From positions 1 through 50,973 of the forward strand of contig JASGCW010000001.1 of the NCBI GenBank assembly GCA_030053945.1: DNA of 50,973 bases. The letters run 5' to 3'. This DNA comes from Limnohabitans sp. GTDB taxonomy: Bacteria > Bacteroidota > Bacteroidia > Flavobacteriales > Flavobacteriaceae. Positions within the stretch are counted from its first letter, which is position 1, and every line of letters begins with the position of its first letter. Made by a program: the position numbers and the translations under genes. This document shows positions 26,397-35,097 of the stretch, one piece after another. The notes beneath the pieces are model-generated. The model did no database searches. It saw only the letters and a list, made by a program, of their open reading frames with translations, and was not told the DNA's origin.

Positions 26397-26571
26397 GGCA
26401 TTCGCGTTTAAAAAATTGCCGCAAACAGATAAAAAATAACTTGATAAAATATAAATTTTAATATTTATTTCCGCTAAACGGATAATTTCACTATTAATTT
26501 TCTAAAAACTGAATATAAAATCTGTAGTTATTTCTTCAAATTTCTTTAAATATTTTTAAAAGCGAATGGCC
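26397..26571. mobile_element. MITE-like element, copy 2
   Basis: The left end GGCATTCGCGTTTAAAAA is repeated, inverted, at the right end (tttttaaaagcgaatggcc), with only small differences. The right 46 bases (26525-26570) are the reverse complement of the left end of the element at 10596-10850, apart from a few mismatches. There is no ORF inside; the middle is AT-rich and unlike copy 1. Together with the stem-loop at 26267 it fills most of the 441-base gap before the next gene. Confidence 0.6.
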
Positions 26572-26612
26572 TAAGAAAAATGTTAAAAAATTTTTTTTTT
26601 AAGAATTTTCCT

Positions 26613-26620
26613 TATATTTA
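26613..26620 (+). promoter_or_regulatory. Possible promoter -7 box of the TonB-receptor operon
   Basis: TATATTTA differs from the consensus TAnnTTTG only in the last base and lies 25 bases upstream of the ATG at 26646. It supports that start over the in-frame ATG at 26580. No -33 TTG is seen at the usual distance. Confidence 0.4.
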
Positions 26621-26645
26621 CTACTCCAAAAAACAAACTAATAAA

Positions 26646-27359
26646 ATGTCATCATCACTAAAGATATTTATATATCTACATATTTTATGTGCCATTTCTT
26701 TGAACGCACAAAATCAGTCTGAAGAAAGTACACTTCTCCAACAAAATGATAAATTAATTGGTATTGATAATTTGAGTTTTACAAATGGAACTATACATAT
26801 AAATTATGATATCACTAAAAACAAAGAAAATCACAGATATTTAGTTTCCAACGAATACGTCAAAGGAACTTTTACTTACAAGAATCAGAAATATTATGAT
26901 TTATTGTTAAACTACGACATTTATGAGGATCAATTAATTTGCATTCCAAACATAGAAAACAACTATATAAAATTAAATCTCATAAAGAAAAACATTGATG
27001 ATTTCAAAATAGATAACAAACATTTTAAAAACCTAAATATAGTTCAAAAAAACAATACTATCACAGGCTTCTATGAAGAGAAAAAAATCAATAGTTCAAT
27101 CATTCTTTATATAAAACATACAAAAGAAAAAAAAGAGATTTTACAAGACCAAAAAGTAATTTCCGAATTCAACTCTGCAAAAAATTATATAATAAGTTTA
27201 AATAATGAATTCTTCAAAATTAATACTGAAAGAGATTTTCATTCCATTTTTCCATCCAAAAGAAATGAAATAAATACATTTTATAAAGAGTATGAAAATT
27301 TAGAAAAACAAAACAAAGAAGAATTTATAATCAAACTAATAAAAACAATTAATAACTAG
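26646..27359 (+). CDS. Small secreted protein, first gene of the TonB-receptor operon
   Basis: A 237-residue exported protein. I chose ATG 26646 because a signal peptide begins there (MSSSLKIFIYLHILCAISLNAQ); the frame also opens at 26580, which would put 22 basic and aromatic residues before it. No domain is recognised. The mature part is rich in Asn, Lys and Ile, with strands such as YVKGTFTYKNQKYYDLLLNYDIY and a helical end. It ends two bases before the TonB receptor gene, so the two are co-transcribed; a periplasmic or surface helper of that receptor is possible. Confidence 0.75.
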   Translation: MSSSLKIFIYLHILCAISLNAQNQSEESTLLQQNDKLIGIDNLSFTNGTIHINYDITKNKENHRYLVSNEYVKGTFTYKNQKYYDLLLNYDIYEDQLICIPNIENNYIKLNLIKKNIDDFKIDNKHFKNLNIVQKNNTITGFYEEKKINSSIILYIKHTKEKKEILQDQKVISEFNSAKNYIISLNNEFFKINTERDFHSIFPSKRNEINTFYKEYENLEKQNKEEFIIKLIKTINN

Positions 27360-27360
27360 T

Positions 27361-30090
27361 ATGAAATATCTAAATTTATTAATCTTATTTTTTTTTGTTA
27401 TTATTAATTGTTTTTCACAAACAAACAAAAAATTATCCGTTGAATTTAACAATCTTACTGCAGAGCAAGCGATAGAAAAAATTGAATCGATATCTGATTA
27501 CAAATTCTATTTTGAAGAAAATTGGTTAAAAAACATTGTTATAACAAAAAAGTTTGAACAAGAAACAATAGAAACTATTTTGAAAAGTATTTTTCAAGAA
27601 ACCAATTTAAATTTCTTTGTTGATAACAACAAAATTATTTTAACACAAAACATTTATATACAAAATAAACTTCCAGATAATTTTTTCAAACCAAAAAACA
27701 CAATTAGTACTAAAACATCAGTTGTAAATAAATTCCAAAATGATGAAAACTTAACACTTATAGGAAAAGAAACAGGAGAAATCAAAAATTCAGACACCTA
27801 TGTAATTTCTGGTAAAATCAAAAATCTAAAAAACAATTCCCCCATTGCAAATGCAACAATAAAAATTAAAAATAAAACCATAACAACTTCCACTAATGAA
27901 AATGGAGCATTTAGTATTAATGTTCCATATGGCGAAAACACTATTGAAGTTGAAGCCTCAGGTTTTCTTAAAACATCAAAAAAAATAATCGTATTTAGTG
28001 ATGGAAAACTAGACTTAGATTTATCTGAAAAAATAAATCAACTAAAAGAAGTTGTTGTTAAAGGAAAAAGAAACAAAATTACTAGAGCTGCAATCACAGG
28101 AGTAACTACACTTGAAGCCGAAGGAATAAAAAACATACCTGTTGTCTTTGGGGAACGAGATATTCTAAAGGCTGCCCTTACAATTCCGGGAATAAAAACT
28201 ACTGGAGAAGGATCAGCAGGTTTTAATGTAAGAGGTGGAAAGGAAGATCAGAATCTAATACTCCTAGACAATGCAACTATTTATAATCCAGCCCATTTTT
28301 TTGGATTCTTTTCTGCACTGAATCCATATACAACAAACAAAATAGACATTTATAAAGGTGGTATTCCTTCTTACTTTGGCGGAAGACTTTCCTCTGTTTT
28401 CGATATTAGTTCAAAAAATGGGAATTTAGAAAAAATATCAGGTGAAGGTGGAATAGGTCCAGTAACCAGTAACATAAGTCTATCTACTCCTATAATAAAA
28501 AAGAAAGCAAGTCTTATGATAGGAGGTAGAGGTACTTATTCGGACTGGATATTAAAAAATCTAAAAAATGAGAGACTTAAAAAGAGCCAAGCTTCTTTTT
28601 ATGATTTAATTGCCAAATATAAACATATCATTAACAAGAATAATGATTTAGAAGCAACAGTCTATTTTAGCAATGACAAATACAGTCTCAGTTCAGATTC
28701 ATTATTCAATTACAAAAACAAGGCTGCTTCAATTTCATGGAAACATAACTTCAATGACAAGTTAAAATCAGACTTAAATATTAGCACTAGTGATTATGAA
28801 TTTAACGTAGATTATAATCCTCAAGAAAACATAAAATCTTTCAACTTTAATTTTAAAATTAGTGAATCACAGGCAACCTTAAAACTTAATCATTCATTAA
28901 ATGAAAAACATAAACTAATTTATGGAATTTCATCAAAACTTTACAATATAAATCCAGGCTCATTTACCCCTATAAGTAACGAATCTATCTTAAAAAAAAT
29001 AGAGATACAAAAAGAAAAAGGTCTTGAATCTGCTGCTTTCATTACAGATAATTACAAAGTAACAAATAAACTGATGGTAGATATCGGCTTGAGATACTCT
29101 ACTTTCATACCACTAGGAAGCTCAACACAAAGAATATATGAAGCAGGTCTGCCTTTAAGCGAATCAACTCTAATTGGGGAGAAAAATTTTGGGCAAAATG
29201 AAAGTATAAAAACTTTTACAGGCCTAGAACCTCGAGTTGCTCTTAAATATAATTTTAACGACAAGCTATACATAAAAGCAGGTTATGACAAAAGTTTTCA
29301 GTACATACACCTCTTATCTAACAACACAACCCAATCGCCCACAGACACTTGGAAATTATCAGATTTAAACGTCAAACCACAATCAGGAGAACAATACTCT
29401 CTAGGTATATTTAAAAATTTAGATTATAAAGACTTAGAATTAAGCATTGAGGGCTATTATAAAAAATCACAAAATGTATTAGATTACAAAGTTGGATCAA
29501 ATTTGATTTTAAATGACAAATTAGAAACTGTACTTCTGCAAGGTGAAGGAAAATCATATGGACTGGAAGTATTGATAAAAAAACAAACTGGAAAATTAAA
29601 CGGTTGGATTGGATACACATATTCAAGATCTTTATTAAAACTTGACAGTGAATTTAACGACGAAAAAGTAAACAATGGAGAGTTTTTTGCTTCTAATTTT
29701 GATAAACCACATGATTTTAGTGCAGTTTTAAATTATAAATTCACCAAACGTTACAGTTTTTCCGCTAACTTTATTTATCAAACTGGAAGACCAATCACTT
29801 ACCCTATTGGAAAATACACTTTTGCTAATGCCGAATATACTCTTTATAGCGACAGAAATAAATTTAGAATACCAGACTATTACCGACTTGATATTGGAGT
29901 AAACATTGAAGGAAATCACAAAATCAAAAAATTAGCACATAGTTTTTGGAATATCTCAATATACAACGTTCTCGGAAGAAATAATCCATATTCAATATTT
30001 TTTATTACATCTGAAGGACAAGTAAAAGGTTATAAAACTTCTATTTTTAACATCCCTATTCCAACAATTACATATAATTTCAAATTCTAG
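27361..30090 (+). CDS. TonB-dependent outer-membrane receptor with STN and carboxypeptidase-like domains
   Basis: A 909-residue outer-membrane transporter. The signal peptide (1-20, ending CFSQ) is followed by an STN domain (about 23-98, LSVEFNNLTAEQAIEKIESI), the signalling domain that in other systems contacts an anti-sigma factor. A CarboxypepD-regulatory-like beta domain is at about 145-235 (ISGKIKNLKNNSPIANATIKI), and the plug at about 245-345 (GFNVRGGKEDQNLILLDNAT, PSYFGGRLSSVFDI). The rest is a 22-strand barrel ending in a phenylalanine (PTITYNFKF). No anti-sigma/sigma pair is encoded nearby, so any STN signalling partner is elsewhere. The substrate is unknown; the DUF4249 and MG2-like partners downstream suggest import of a peptide or chelate, but this is not shown. 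Confidence 0.92.
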   Translation: MKYLNLLILFFFVIINCFSQTNKKLSVEFNNLTAEQAIEKIESISDYKFYFEENWLKNIVITKKFEQETIETILKSIFQETNLNFFVDNNKIILTQNIYIQNKLPDNFFKPKNTISTKTSVVNKFQNDENLTLIGKETGEIKNSDTYVISGKIKNLKNNSPIANATIKIKNKTITTSTNENGAFSINVPYGENTIEVEASGFLKTSKKIIVFSDGKLDLDLSEKINQLKEVVVKGKRNKITRAAITGVTTLEAEGIKNIPVVFGERDILKAALTIPGIKTTGEGSAGFNVRGGKEDQNLILLDNATIYNPAHFFGFFSALNPYTTNKIDIYKGGIPSYFGGRLSSVFDISSKNGNLEKISGEGGIGPVTSNISLSTPIIKKKASLMIGGRGTYSDWILKNLKNERLKKSQASFYDLIAKYKHIINKNNDLEATVYFSNDKYSLSSDSLFNYKNKAASISWKHNFNDKLKSDLNISTSDYEFNVDYNPQENIKSFNFNFKISESQATLKLNHSLNEKHKLIYGISSKLYNINPGSFTPISNESILKKIEIQKEKGLESAAFITDNYKVTNKLMVDIGLRYSTFIPLGSSTQRIYEAGLPLSESTLIGEKNFGQNESIKTFTGLEPRVALKYNFNDKLYIKAGYDKSFQYIHLLSNNTTQSPTDTWKLSDLNVKPQSGEQYSLGIFKNLDYKDLELSIEGYYKKSQNVLDYKVGSNLILNDKLETVLLQGEGKSYGLEVLIKKQTGKLNGWIGYTYSRSLLKLDSEFNDEKVNNGEFFASNFDKPHDFSAVLNYKFTKRYSFSANFIYQTGRPITYPIGKYTFANAEYTLYSDRNKFRIPDYYRLDIGVNIEGNHKIKKLAHSFWNISIYNVLGRNNPYSIFFITSEGQVKGYKTSIFNIPIPTITYNFKF

Positions 30091-30094
30091 ACAA

Positions 30095-31306
30095 ATGAGA
30101 AAATTACTTTACAAATCATTCCTTCTAATAGCTATTTGTTTTATATATAGCTGTACAGAACCATATGCTCTTCAATCTGATACTTTTGAAAATGTTTTAG
30201 TTGTAGAAGCGACTATAACAAACGAATTAAAGAAACAAGAAATAAAACTTTCAAGAACCTATCCTCTAGAAGAAAGCGGGTCTAAAATTGAAAAAGGCGC
30301 CACTGTTTATATAGTCGATAACAATGGAAATCGTTACGATTTCCAAGAAAATAACGATAGTTATATTTCTAATACTATTTTTCAAGCTCAACCTAATAAA
30401 ACATATGAGCTTCATATTCAAACTTCAGACGGTAAAACTTATGTTTCCAATAGAGAAAAATTAACAAGTGTATCCCCTATTACTGAAATTAGTAAAGAGA
30501 TTATAATTAAAGATAATACCAAAGGAGTTCAATTAGGCGTAAAAAGCTTTGATCCTACCAATTCATCAAAATATTATAGATTTGAATATGAAGAAACTTA
30601 TAAAATAATTGCCCCTAAATGGGTCCCTATCAAAGCATTTCGAACTTCATTAACCACGTATGAATTATCTCCAAGAATTAGTGAAGCAAAAGTTTGCTAT
30701 GGATTTAAAAAATCGAATTCAATCATACAACTGGCTACAAATACGTTACTTGAAGACAGAGTAAATTTACCTATTCGATTCATTGATAGTAAAGATTATA
30801 TTATTGGTAATAGATACAGTATTTTAATTAAACAATACGTTCAAAATTTAGAGGCATACACTTACTATAGAACCTTAAGCCAACTATCTCAAAATCAAAA
30901 TATATTATCTCAAAACCAACCTGGTTTTTTAAGTGGAAATATACGATGCGAGAATAATACTAAAGAAAAAGTTGCTGGTTTTTTTGAAATTGCTTCGGTC
31001 TCAGAAAAAAGAATTTTCTTCAATTTTAGTGATCTATTTCCAAATGACGAACCAAAATACATTGTAAATTGTAGTGATGATGCCCCAAACATAAAGTATC
31101 AATTTTGTTTTGAACCTCCACGTGTAAATCCACACTGCAAAGGACGTGAATTTTTAGCTGGTTTGGAAGATAAAAAGATTGCATACCACAGCGAAACAAC
31201 TCTTGACCCTGTTACTGATCTTAAACTAATTACGGCATATGATATAAAATGCGGTGATTGCTCATCTTTTGCTTCTAACATAAAACCTGCATTTTGGATA
31301 GACTAA
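30095..31306 (+). CDS. DUF4249 family lipoprotein
   Basis: A 403-residue lipoprotein: signal MRKLLYKSFLLIAICFIYSC with Cys20. NVLVVEATITNELKKQEIKLSRTYP and KGATVYIVDNNGNRYDF match the start of DUF4249 proteins, which in Bacteroidota are usually encoded directly after STN-containing TonB receptors. The second half has several cysteines (CSDDAPN, CFEPPRVNPHCKG, CGDCSS), probably oxidised in the periplasm or at the surface. It starts four bases after the receptor gene and overlaps the next gene by 13 bases. A surface partner of the receptor is the likely role. Confidence 0.85.
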   Translation: MRKLLYKSFLLIAICFIYSCTEPYALQSDTFENVLVVEATITNELKKQEIKLSRTYPLEESGSKIEKGATVYIVDNNGNRYDFQENNDSYISNTIFQAQPNKTYELHIQTSDGKTYVSNREKLTSVSPITEISKEIIIKDNTKGVQLGVKSFDPTNSSKYYRFEYEETYKIIAPKWVPIKAFRTSLTTYELSPRISEAKVCYGFKKSNSIIQLATNTLLEDRVNLPIRFIDSKDYIIGNRYSILIKQYVQNLEAYTYYRTLSQLSQNQNILSQNQPGFLSGNIRCENNTKEKVAGFFEIASVSEKRIFFNFSDLFPNDEPKYIVNCSDDAPNIKYQFCFEPPRVNPHCKGREFLAGLEDKKIAYHSETTLDPVTDLKLITAYDIKCGDCSSFASNIKPAFWID

Positions 31307-32970
31307 CTAAAACTATAGCTTACACGATATTATCTATTTTTGTTTTTTCTCAAGTAGAGGGTCAAAACAACAACAGTAATTTCAATGAAATCATCGAAAT
31401 AAAGACAAATAATAATAATTACTTAACTGGTGATAAAATATTTTTTTCTGTATTTTGTAAAAACAAAAGCAACAATAAACTTTCTAACTTTAGTAAAGTA
31501 GCTTATCTTAACATCATAGATAATTCAAAAAAAGTTGTCGCACAATTAAAAGTATTCCTAGATGAAGGAACCGCAAATGGTGATTTCTTTATTCCTTTAA
31601 CATTAGAAAGTGGTATTTATAACATCGCTTGTTATACTAACTATATGAGATCATTTGATGATTTTAGTATAATATCAAAACCAATTCTTATTTTAAATCC
31701 ATATAAAGAGGCTAAAATTACAGATACAGAAACAGTTAACAAAACAAAAAATAACACTAAAACCTCTAAAACAAATACATTAAAAAAGTTCAACACACGT
31801 TCATCAAATATCTTTCAATTTCCTGAAAATCTCAAAAAAACAGACTGTCCTAATTTCTTAATTTCAATCAGAAAGAAAGACAGTCTAAATAAAATAGTTG
31901 ATAATTCACTTTCAGAAAATATTTTTCAAATAAAAGGAAGTAAAAATATAATTCCTGAACATCGTGGTGAAATTATATCTGGAAAAATAAGATCTGTAAA
32001 AAACACCCCCCTTTTAAAAGACATTCCTATTTCGCTCTCATTTCCAGGTAAAGAATTTGAAATAAAAATGACTACAACCGATATAAATGGAAGGTTCATT
32101 TTCAACTTAGACAATTGTATCTCTAATCCAAATATTCAAATTCAAATTGTTAATTCACAAAAAGACAATTTTATAATTGAACTTGATAAAGCAGATGAAA
32201 TAGATTATTCCAATCTAACTCTAACCGATAAAATAAACATTACTGAAGACTTTAGAAAAATAATAGAAGAAAAATATACAGCAAATCAAATTGAGAATGC
32301 CTATTCTAAATTTAAAAAGGACTCAATTATCAAATCTTCTTGGAAACCATTCTTTGACACAAAAGAGTCTAAGGAATATATTTTAAATAATTATACTAGA
32401 TTTCCTTCTGTAAGAGAAACTGTAATTGAAATTTTAGATGGGGTAACCTTTAGCAACAAAAAAGGAGAATACACCATCCGTTTAAAAGATTACGACATTT
32501 ATAACAATTTAGATTCGCCTATACTAACACTAGTTGATGGTAAAGTAATTACAGACATCAAAGACTTATTAGAGCACAATGCCGATTTATTTGAAAAAAT
32601 AAACTTTATCAATAAACAATATTATTATGGTGGTAATTTATATAATGGTATAATTTCATTCACAACTTTTAACCAAGATTATGAAATTGATTCTAAATCA
32701 GCATTGACAATATTCAAACCTGAAATAATTAGACCGTTAGAAACCAAGAAATATTATTCACCTAGTTATTCTGCTCAAAACTCGAAAAACAAAAGAATTC
32801 CTGATTATAGATATCAACTATATTGGGAACCTAACTATCAATTTGCCCAAGAAAAAAACACCATACAATTTTCGACTTCAGATTTGAAAGGTGAATTCGA
32901 AATATACATTTTTGGCATCGATTCATTCGGTAAAACACACGAGTATTCAGAAAGTTTTATGGTTGAATAA
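31294..32970 (+). CDS. Secreted MG2-like protein of the TonB-receptor operon (TTG start)
   Basis: A 558-residue exported protein. The signal peptide LTKTIAYTILSIFVFSQVEGQ begins three codons after a TTG at 31294. An in-frame stop lies at 31276, and no ATG occurs before the mature part, so TTG (or ATT at 31291) must be the start. Initiation is probably coupled to the DUF4249 gene, whose end it overlaps. Residues about 30-140 look like an MG2-type domain of alpha-2-macroglobulins (NYLTGDKIFFSVFC, FFIPLTLESGIYNIACYTNYM). About 225-300 resembles a carboxypeptidase-like beta fold (SGKIRSVKNTPLLKDIPISL). The last part is beta-rich. Proteins with this arrangement accompany TonB receptors in Bacteroidota; the function is not known. 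Confidence 0.78.
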   Translation: MDRLTKTIAYTILSIFVFSQVEGQNNNSNFNEIIEIKTNNNNYLTGDKIFFSVFCKNKSNNKLSNFSKVAYLNIIDNSKKVVAQLKVFLDEGTANGDFFIPLTLESGIYNIACYTNYMRSFDDFSIISKPILILNPYKEAKITDTETVNKTKNNTKTSKTNTLKKFNTRSSNIFQFPENLKKTDCPNFLISIRKKDSLNKIVDNSLSENIFQIKGSKNIIPEHRGEIISGKIRSVKNTPLLKDIPISLSFPGKEFEIKMTTTDINGRFIFNLDNCISNPNIQIQIVNSQKDNFIIELDKADEIDYSNLTLTDKINITEDFRKIIEEKYTANQIENAYSKFKKDSIIKSSWKPFFDTKESKEYILNNYTRFPSVRETVIEILDGVTFSNKKGEYTIRLKDYDIYNNLDSPILTLVDGKVITDIKDLLEHNADLFEKINFINKQYYYGGNLYNGIISFTTFNQDYEIDSKSALTIFKPEIIRPLETKKYYSPSYSAQNSKNKRIPDYRYQLYWEPNYQFAQEKNTIQFSTSDLKGEFEIYIFGIDSFGKTHEYSESFMVE

Positions 32971-32980
32971 TAATCCCAAA

Positions 32981-33015
32981 TTCAGCATTAGAAAACTACT
33001 AAGTCTGATGCTGAA
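32981..33015. terminator. Stem-loop between convergent genes
   Basis: TTCAGCATTAGA pairs with TCTGATGCTGAA (one mismatch) around an 11-base loop. It lies in the 92 bases between the ends of the MG2-like gene (+) and the phosphatidyltransferase-like gene (-) and may terminate both. Confidence 0.6.
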
Positions 33016-33062
33016 TCTGAGATTATTTCAATTTAAAGTTTATTCCCAACAAACAAAACACT

Positions 33063-33662
33063 CTAATTCAACCATTTATTTCGTTTAATTTTTTTTCCGC
33101 TTCTGATTAGATAAGCATGGTAACAACTAGGAATATCATGTGTCCATTTAGGCAAAAAATAAATAATCAAATAAACATCTATATGAGCGATAATTCCAAC
33201 TAAAACTGCTAGATATAACGAAATCCCACCATATCCAAAACCTATAATGGAAACAAATACAACTAGCAAAGTTATTCCCCATAATTTTGAAAGAAAAGCG
33301 TGTGTACAAGTTTCTTTTCCAAATTTGAATAAACTAAATAGATAAGTTAATCCTTCCATTATAAAAACTGTAATAATTGAAAACTTGTTAGCTATAATAA
33401 TTTCAGGATTTAACAACCAACTGCACCAACCTACACACAACCAAAAAACAAGATCAGTCTGACTATCCATCCGTCTCAATTTTTCAGAAGCTACGCCAGT
33501 TTTTCTAGCTATAATTCCGTCAAAAATATCAGAAAATAAACCTAAAAAAATAAATAAAACCAAAATGGGTCGTAAATAATCAATAGAACTATATGTTAAA
33601 TAAATCATTATTGGGCCAAGCACTAATCTAAATAGAATTAATATATAAGGGGCTCTTCTCAT
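33063..33662 (-). CDS. CDP-alcohol phosphatidyltransferase family membrane protein (altered signature)
   Basis: A 199-residue protein with about five or six membrane segments. The family signature D-x2-DG-x2-AR-x8-G-x3-D-x3-D is visible as DIFDGIIARKTGVASEKLRRMDSQTD, but the expected Gly after x8 is Leu. The metal-binding Asp residues and DG-x2-AR are intact, so CDP-diacylglycerol or a similar substrate could still be bound; the changed Gly may alter activity or specificity. The alcohol substrate cannot be told from sequence. It is convergent with the upstream operon, and upstream of it (on its own strand) lie only two tiny ORFs. Confidence 0.8.
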   Translation of the reverse strand: MRRAPYILILFRLVLGPIMIYLTYSSIDYLRPILVLFIFLGLFSDIFDGIIARKTGVASEKLRRMDSQTDLVFWLCVGWCSWLLNPEIIIANKFSIITVFIMEGLTYLFSLFKFGKETCTHAFLSKLWGITLLVVFVSIIGFGYGGISLYLAVLVGIIAHIDVYLIIYFLPKWTHDIPSCYHAYLIRSGKKIKRNKWLN

Positions 33663-33667
33663 TTCTT

Positions 33668-33921
33668 TTAAAATTTTGTATATCTTACGTATCTAATTAA
33701 ATTGAATATAAATTCTCTGAACATCTTTCTTTCCAAAGACTCTGGCAAATCTCTTTTAGAGATTTTTTCAACCATAAAAACTATTATTCTTAGTATCACA
33801 ACCTGTATTCTTTAAAGTATTATCTATCTCTATTTCTATAATACTTATTTATTTTTCTTGAATATTTTTTCAAATCTTTTTCGGTAAAAAACTCGATGTA
33901 ACTATAATTCATTTCTTCCAT
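33668..33921 (-). other. Two very short ORFs in a 400-base gap, possibly a decayed gene
   Basis: On the - strand a 33-codon ORF (33820-33921, MEEMNYSYIEFFTEKDLKKY...) is followed in another frame by a 20-residue open stretch, and then by a 35-codon ORF (33668-33775, MVEKISKRDLPESLERKMFR...) that stops five bases before the phosphatidyltransferase-like start. The amino acid make-up looks coding in all three pieces, as if one or two small genes had frameshifted. Nothing is recognised. The remainder of the gap up to 34016 is AT-rich. Confidence 0.25.
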
Positions 33922-34016
33922 ATTTTATATAATTAAACATTTCATTTAAAAATCATTTTTTGTCTAAACACATTTGATTTTACATTTCAAAAATATTTCG
34001 TTTTTCACAATTCGAA

Positions 34017-34050
34017 TTGCATAAATTAATTTTAAAAATTGCTATTTTTG
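34017..34050 (+). promoter_or_regulatory. Promoter of the HTH regulator gene
   Basis: TATTTTTG (34043-34050) matches the -7 consensus TAnnTTTG, with a TTG at 34017-34019 as a possible -33 box, 23 bases away (long end of the usual range). Transcription would start near 34056, which rules out the ATG at 34017 and fixes the start at 34065, with a very short leader. Confidence 0.6.
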
Positions 34051-34064
34051 CGAAAATCACAATT

Positions 34065-35027
34065 ATGAATAATCAAGAACTACTTCTTAGAACTATTCAA
34101 AAAAAGTTAGAAAAGAATAATTCAATTATAGATGCAATTGCTAGGATATTAGACATAAGTTATGATGCTTCCCACAGAAGAGTATCTATGAAAAGTAAAT
34201 TTTCTATTGAAGAAGCCGTGCTTTTATGCAAGCATTTTAATATCTCAATGGACAATCTAGCTGGTCAACCTAATAAAATTTTAGTAAAAAAAACAAGTGA
34301 TATTAATTCGACAAACGACCTAACACTATATTTGAAGGAATCATACGATCATTTGAAAGAATTTAGCAACAAAACGACAAAAATATACTATTCTGCAAAG
34401 GACATTCCATTATTTTACACAATTGGAGGTACATTACTATCTAAATTTAAACTTTATATCTGGTCAAATCTTCTAATAGATAATCAGGAAAGTATTCCTT
34501 TTGAAAATTTTCAAATTCAAACAAGTATCTTAGAATACACTCTAAAACTTCAAAAATTGTATGATGAATTTGACAAATATGAAATTTGGAATGACACAAC
34601 CATAAATAGCAGTTTACAGCAAGTTTTTTATTTTTTTGAATCAGGGTTATTACAACAAGAAACCGCCCTAAACTTATACGAAGATATTATTGCTATACTA
34701 AAACAGATAGAATACAAAACAAGCTTAGACAATAACAATTACAACTTATATTTAAACGAATTATTGATTTTGAATAATAATGTGCTGGTAGAATCAAATG
34801 AAAGAACAAAATTATTCATTCCATACACCGTTTTAGGTTATATGATTACTACAGATGAAAACACGACAAACAACACTAAGAATTTTTTAAAGCATCAAAT
34901 AAAAATTTCTAAACACCTGAATAACACAGGCACTAGAGACCGAAAAATCTTCTTCAACAAAGCCATAAATAAAACAGAATGGTACATAGATAAAGTGAAA
35001 AAATATATAAATGAAAATATTTTTTGA
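34065..35027 (+). CDS. HTH-containing transcriptional regulator, family uncertain
   Basis: A 320-residue protein. I chose the ATG at 34065, since a promoter -7 box at 34043 lies inside the longer frame. The N-terminal about 60 residues look like a DNA-binding domain: SIIDAIARILDISYDASHRRVSMKSKFSIEEAVLLCKHFNIS, a bent helix-turn-helix like those of Cro/BetR-type regulators. The remaining 250 residues are all helical with no recognised motif; repeats of aromatic and Leu residues suggest a TPR-like or other helical sensor. The function is unknown. It lies upstream of rpoD on the same strand with 70 bases between, which leaves room for a separate rpoD promoter. Confidence 0.7.
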   Translation: MNNQELLLRTIQKKLEKNNSIIDAIARILDISYDASHRRVSMKSKFSIEEAVLLCKHFNISMDNLAGQPNKILVKKTSDINSTNDLTLYLKESYDHLKEFSNKTTKIYYSAKDIPLFYTIGGTLLSKFKLYIWSNLLIDNQESIPFENFQIQTSILEYTLKLQKLYDEFDKYEIWNDTTINSSLQQVFYFFESGLLQQETALNLYEDIIAILKQIEYKTSLDNNNYNLYLNELLILNNNVLVESNERTKLFIPYTVLGYMITTDENTTNNTKNFLKHQIKISKHLNNTGTRDRKIFFNKAINKTEWYIDKVKKYINENIF

Positions 35028-35083
35028 TATTTTGTAACTTTTTATCAATACGATACGTATAACCATTACAACTTTTAAAAAGC

Positions 35084-35090
35084 AAGGAGA
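35084..35090 (+). promoter_or_regulatory. Shine-Dalgarno sequence of rpoD
   Basis: AAGGAGA lies seven bases upstream of the rpoD ATG. Strong Shine-Dalgarno sites are unusual in Bacteroidota, and most genes in this window have only A-rich leaders, so this one may give rpoD special translational control. Confidence 0.65.
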
Positions 35091-35097
35091 TTTTTAA

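Noticed and set aside
27361..30090. SusC/SusD polysaccharide utilisation locus
   Set aside because: No SusD-like gene or glycoside hydrolase follows; the partner is a DUF4249 lipoprotein.
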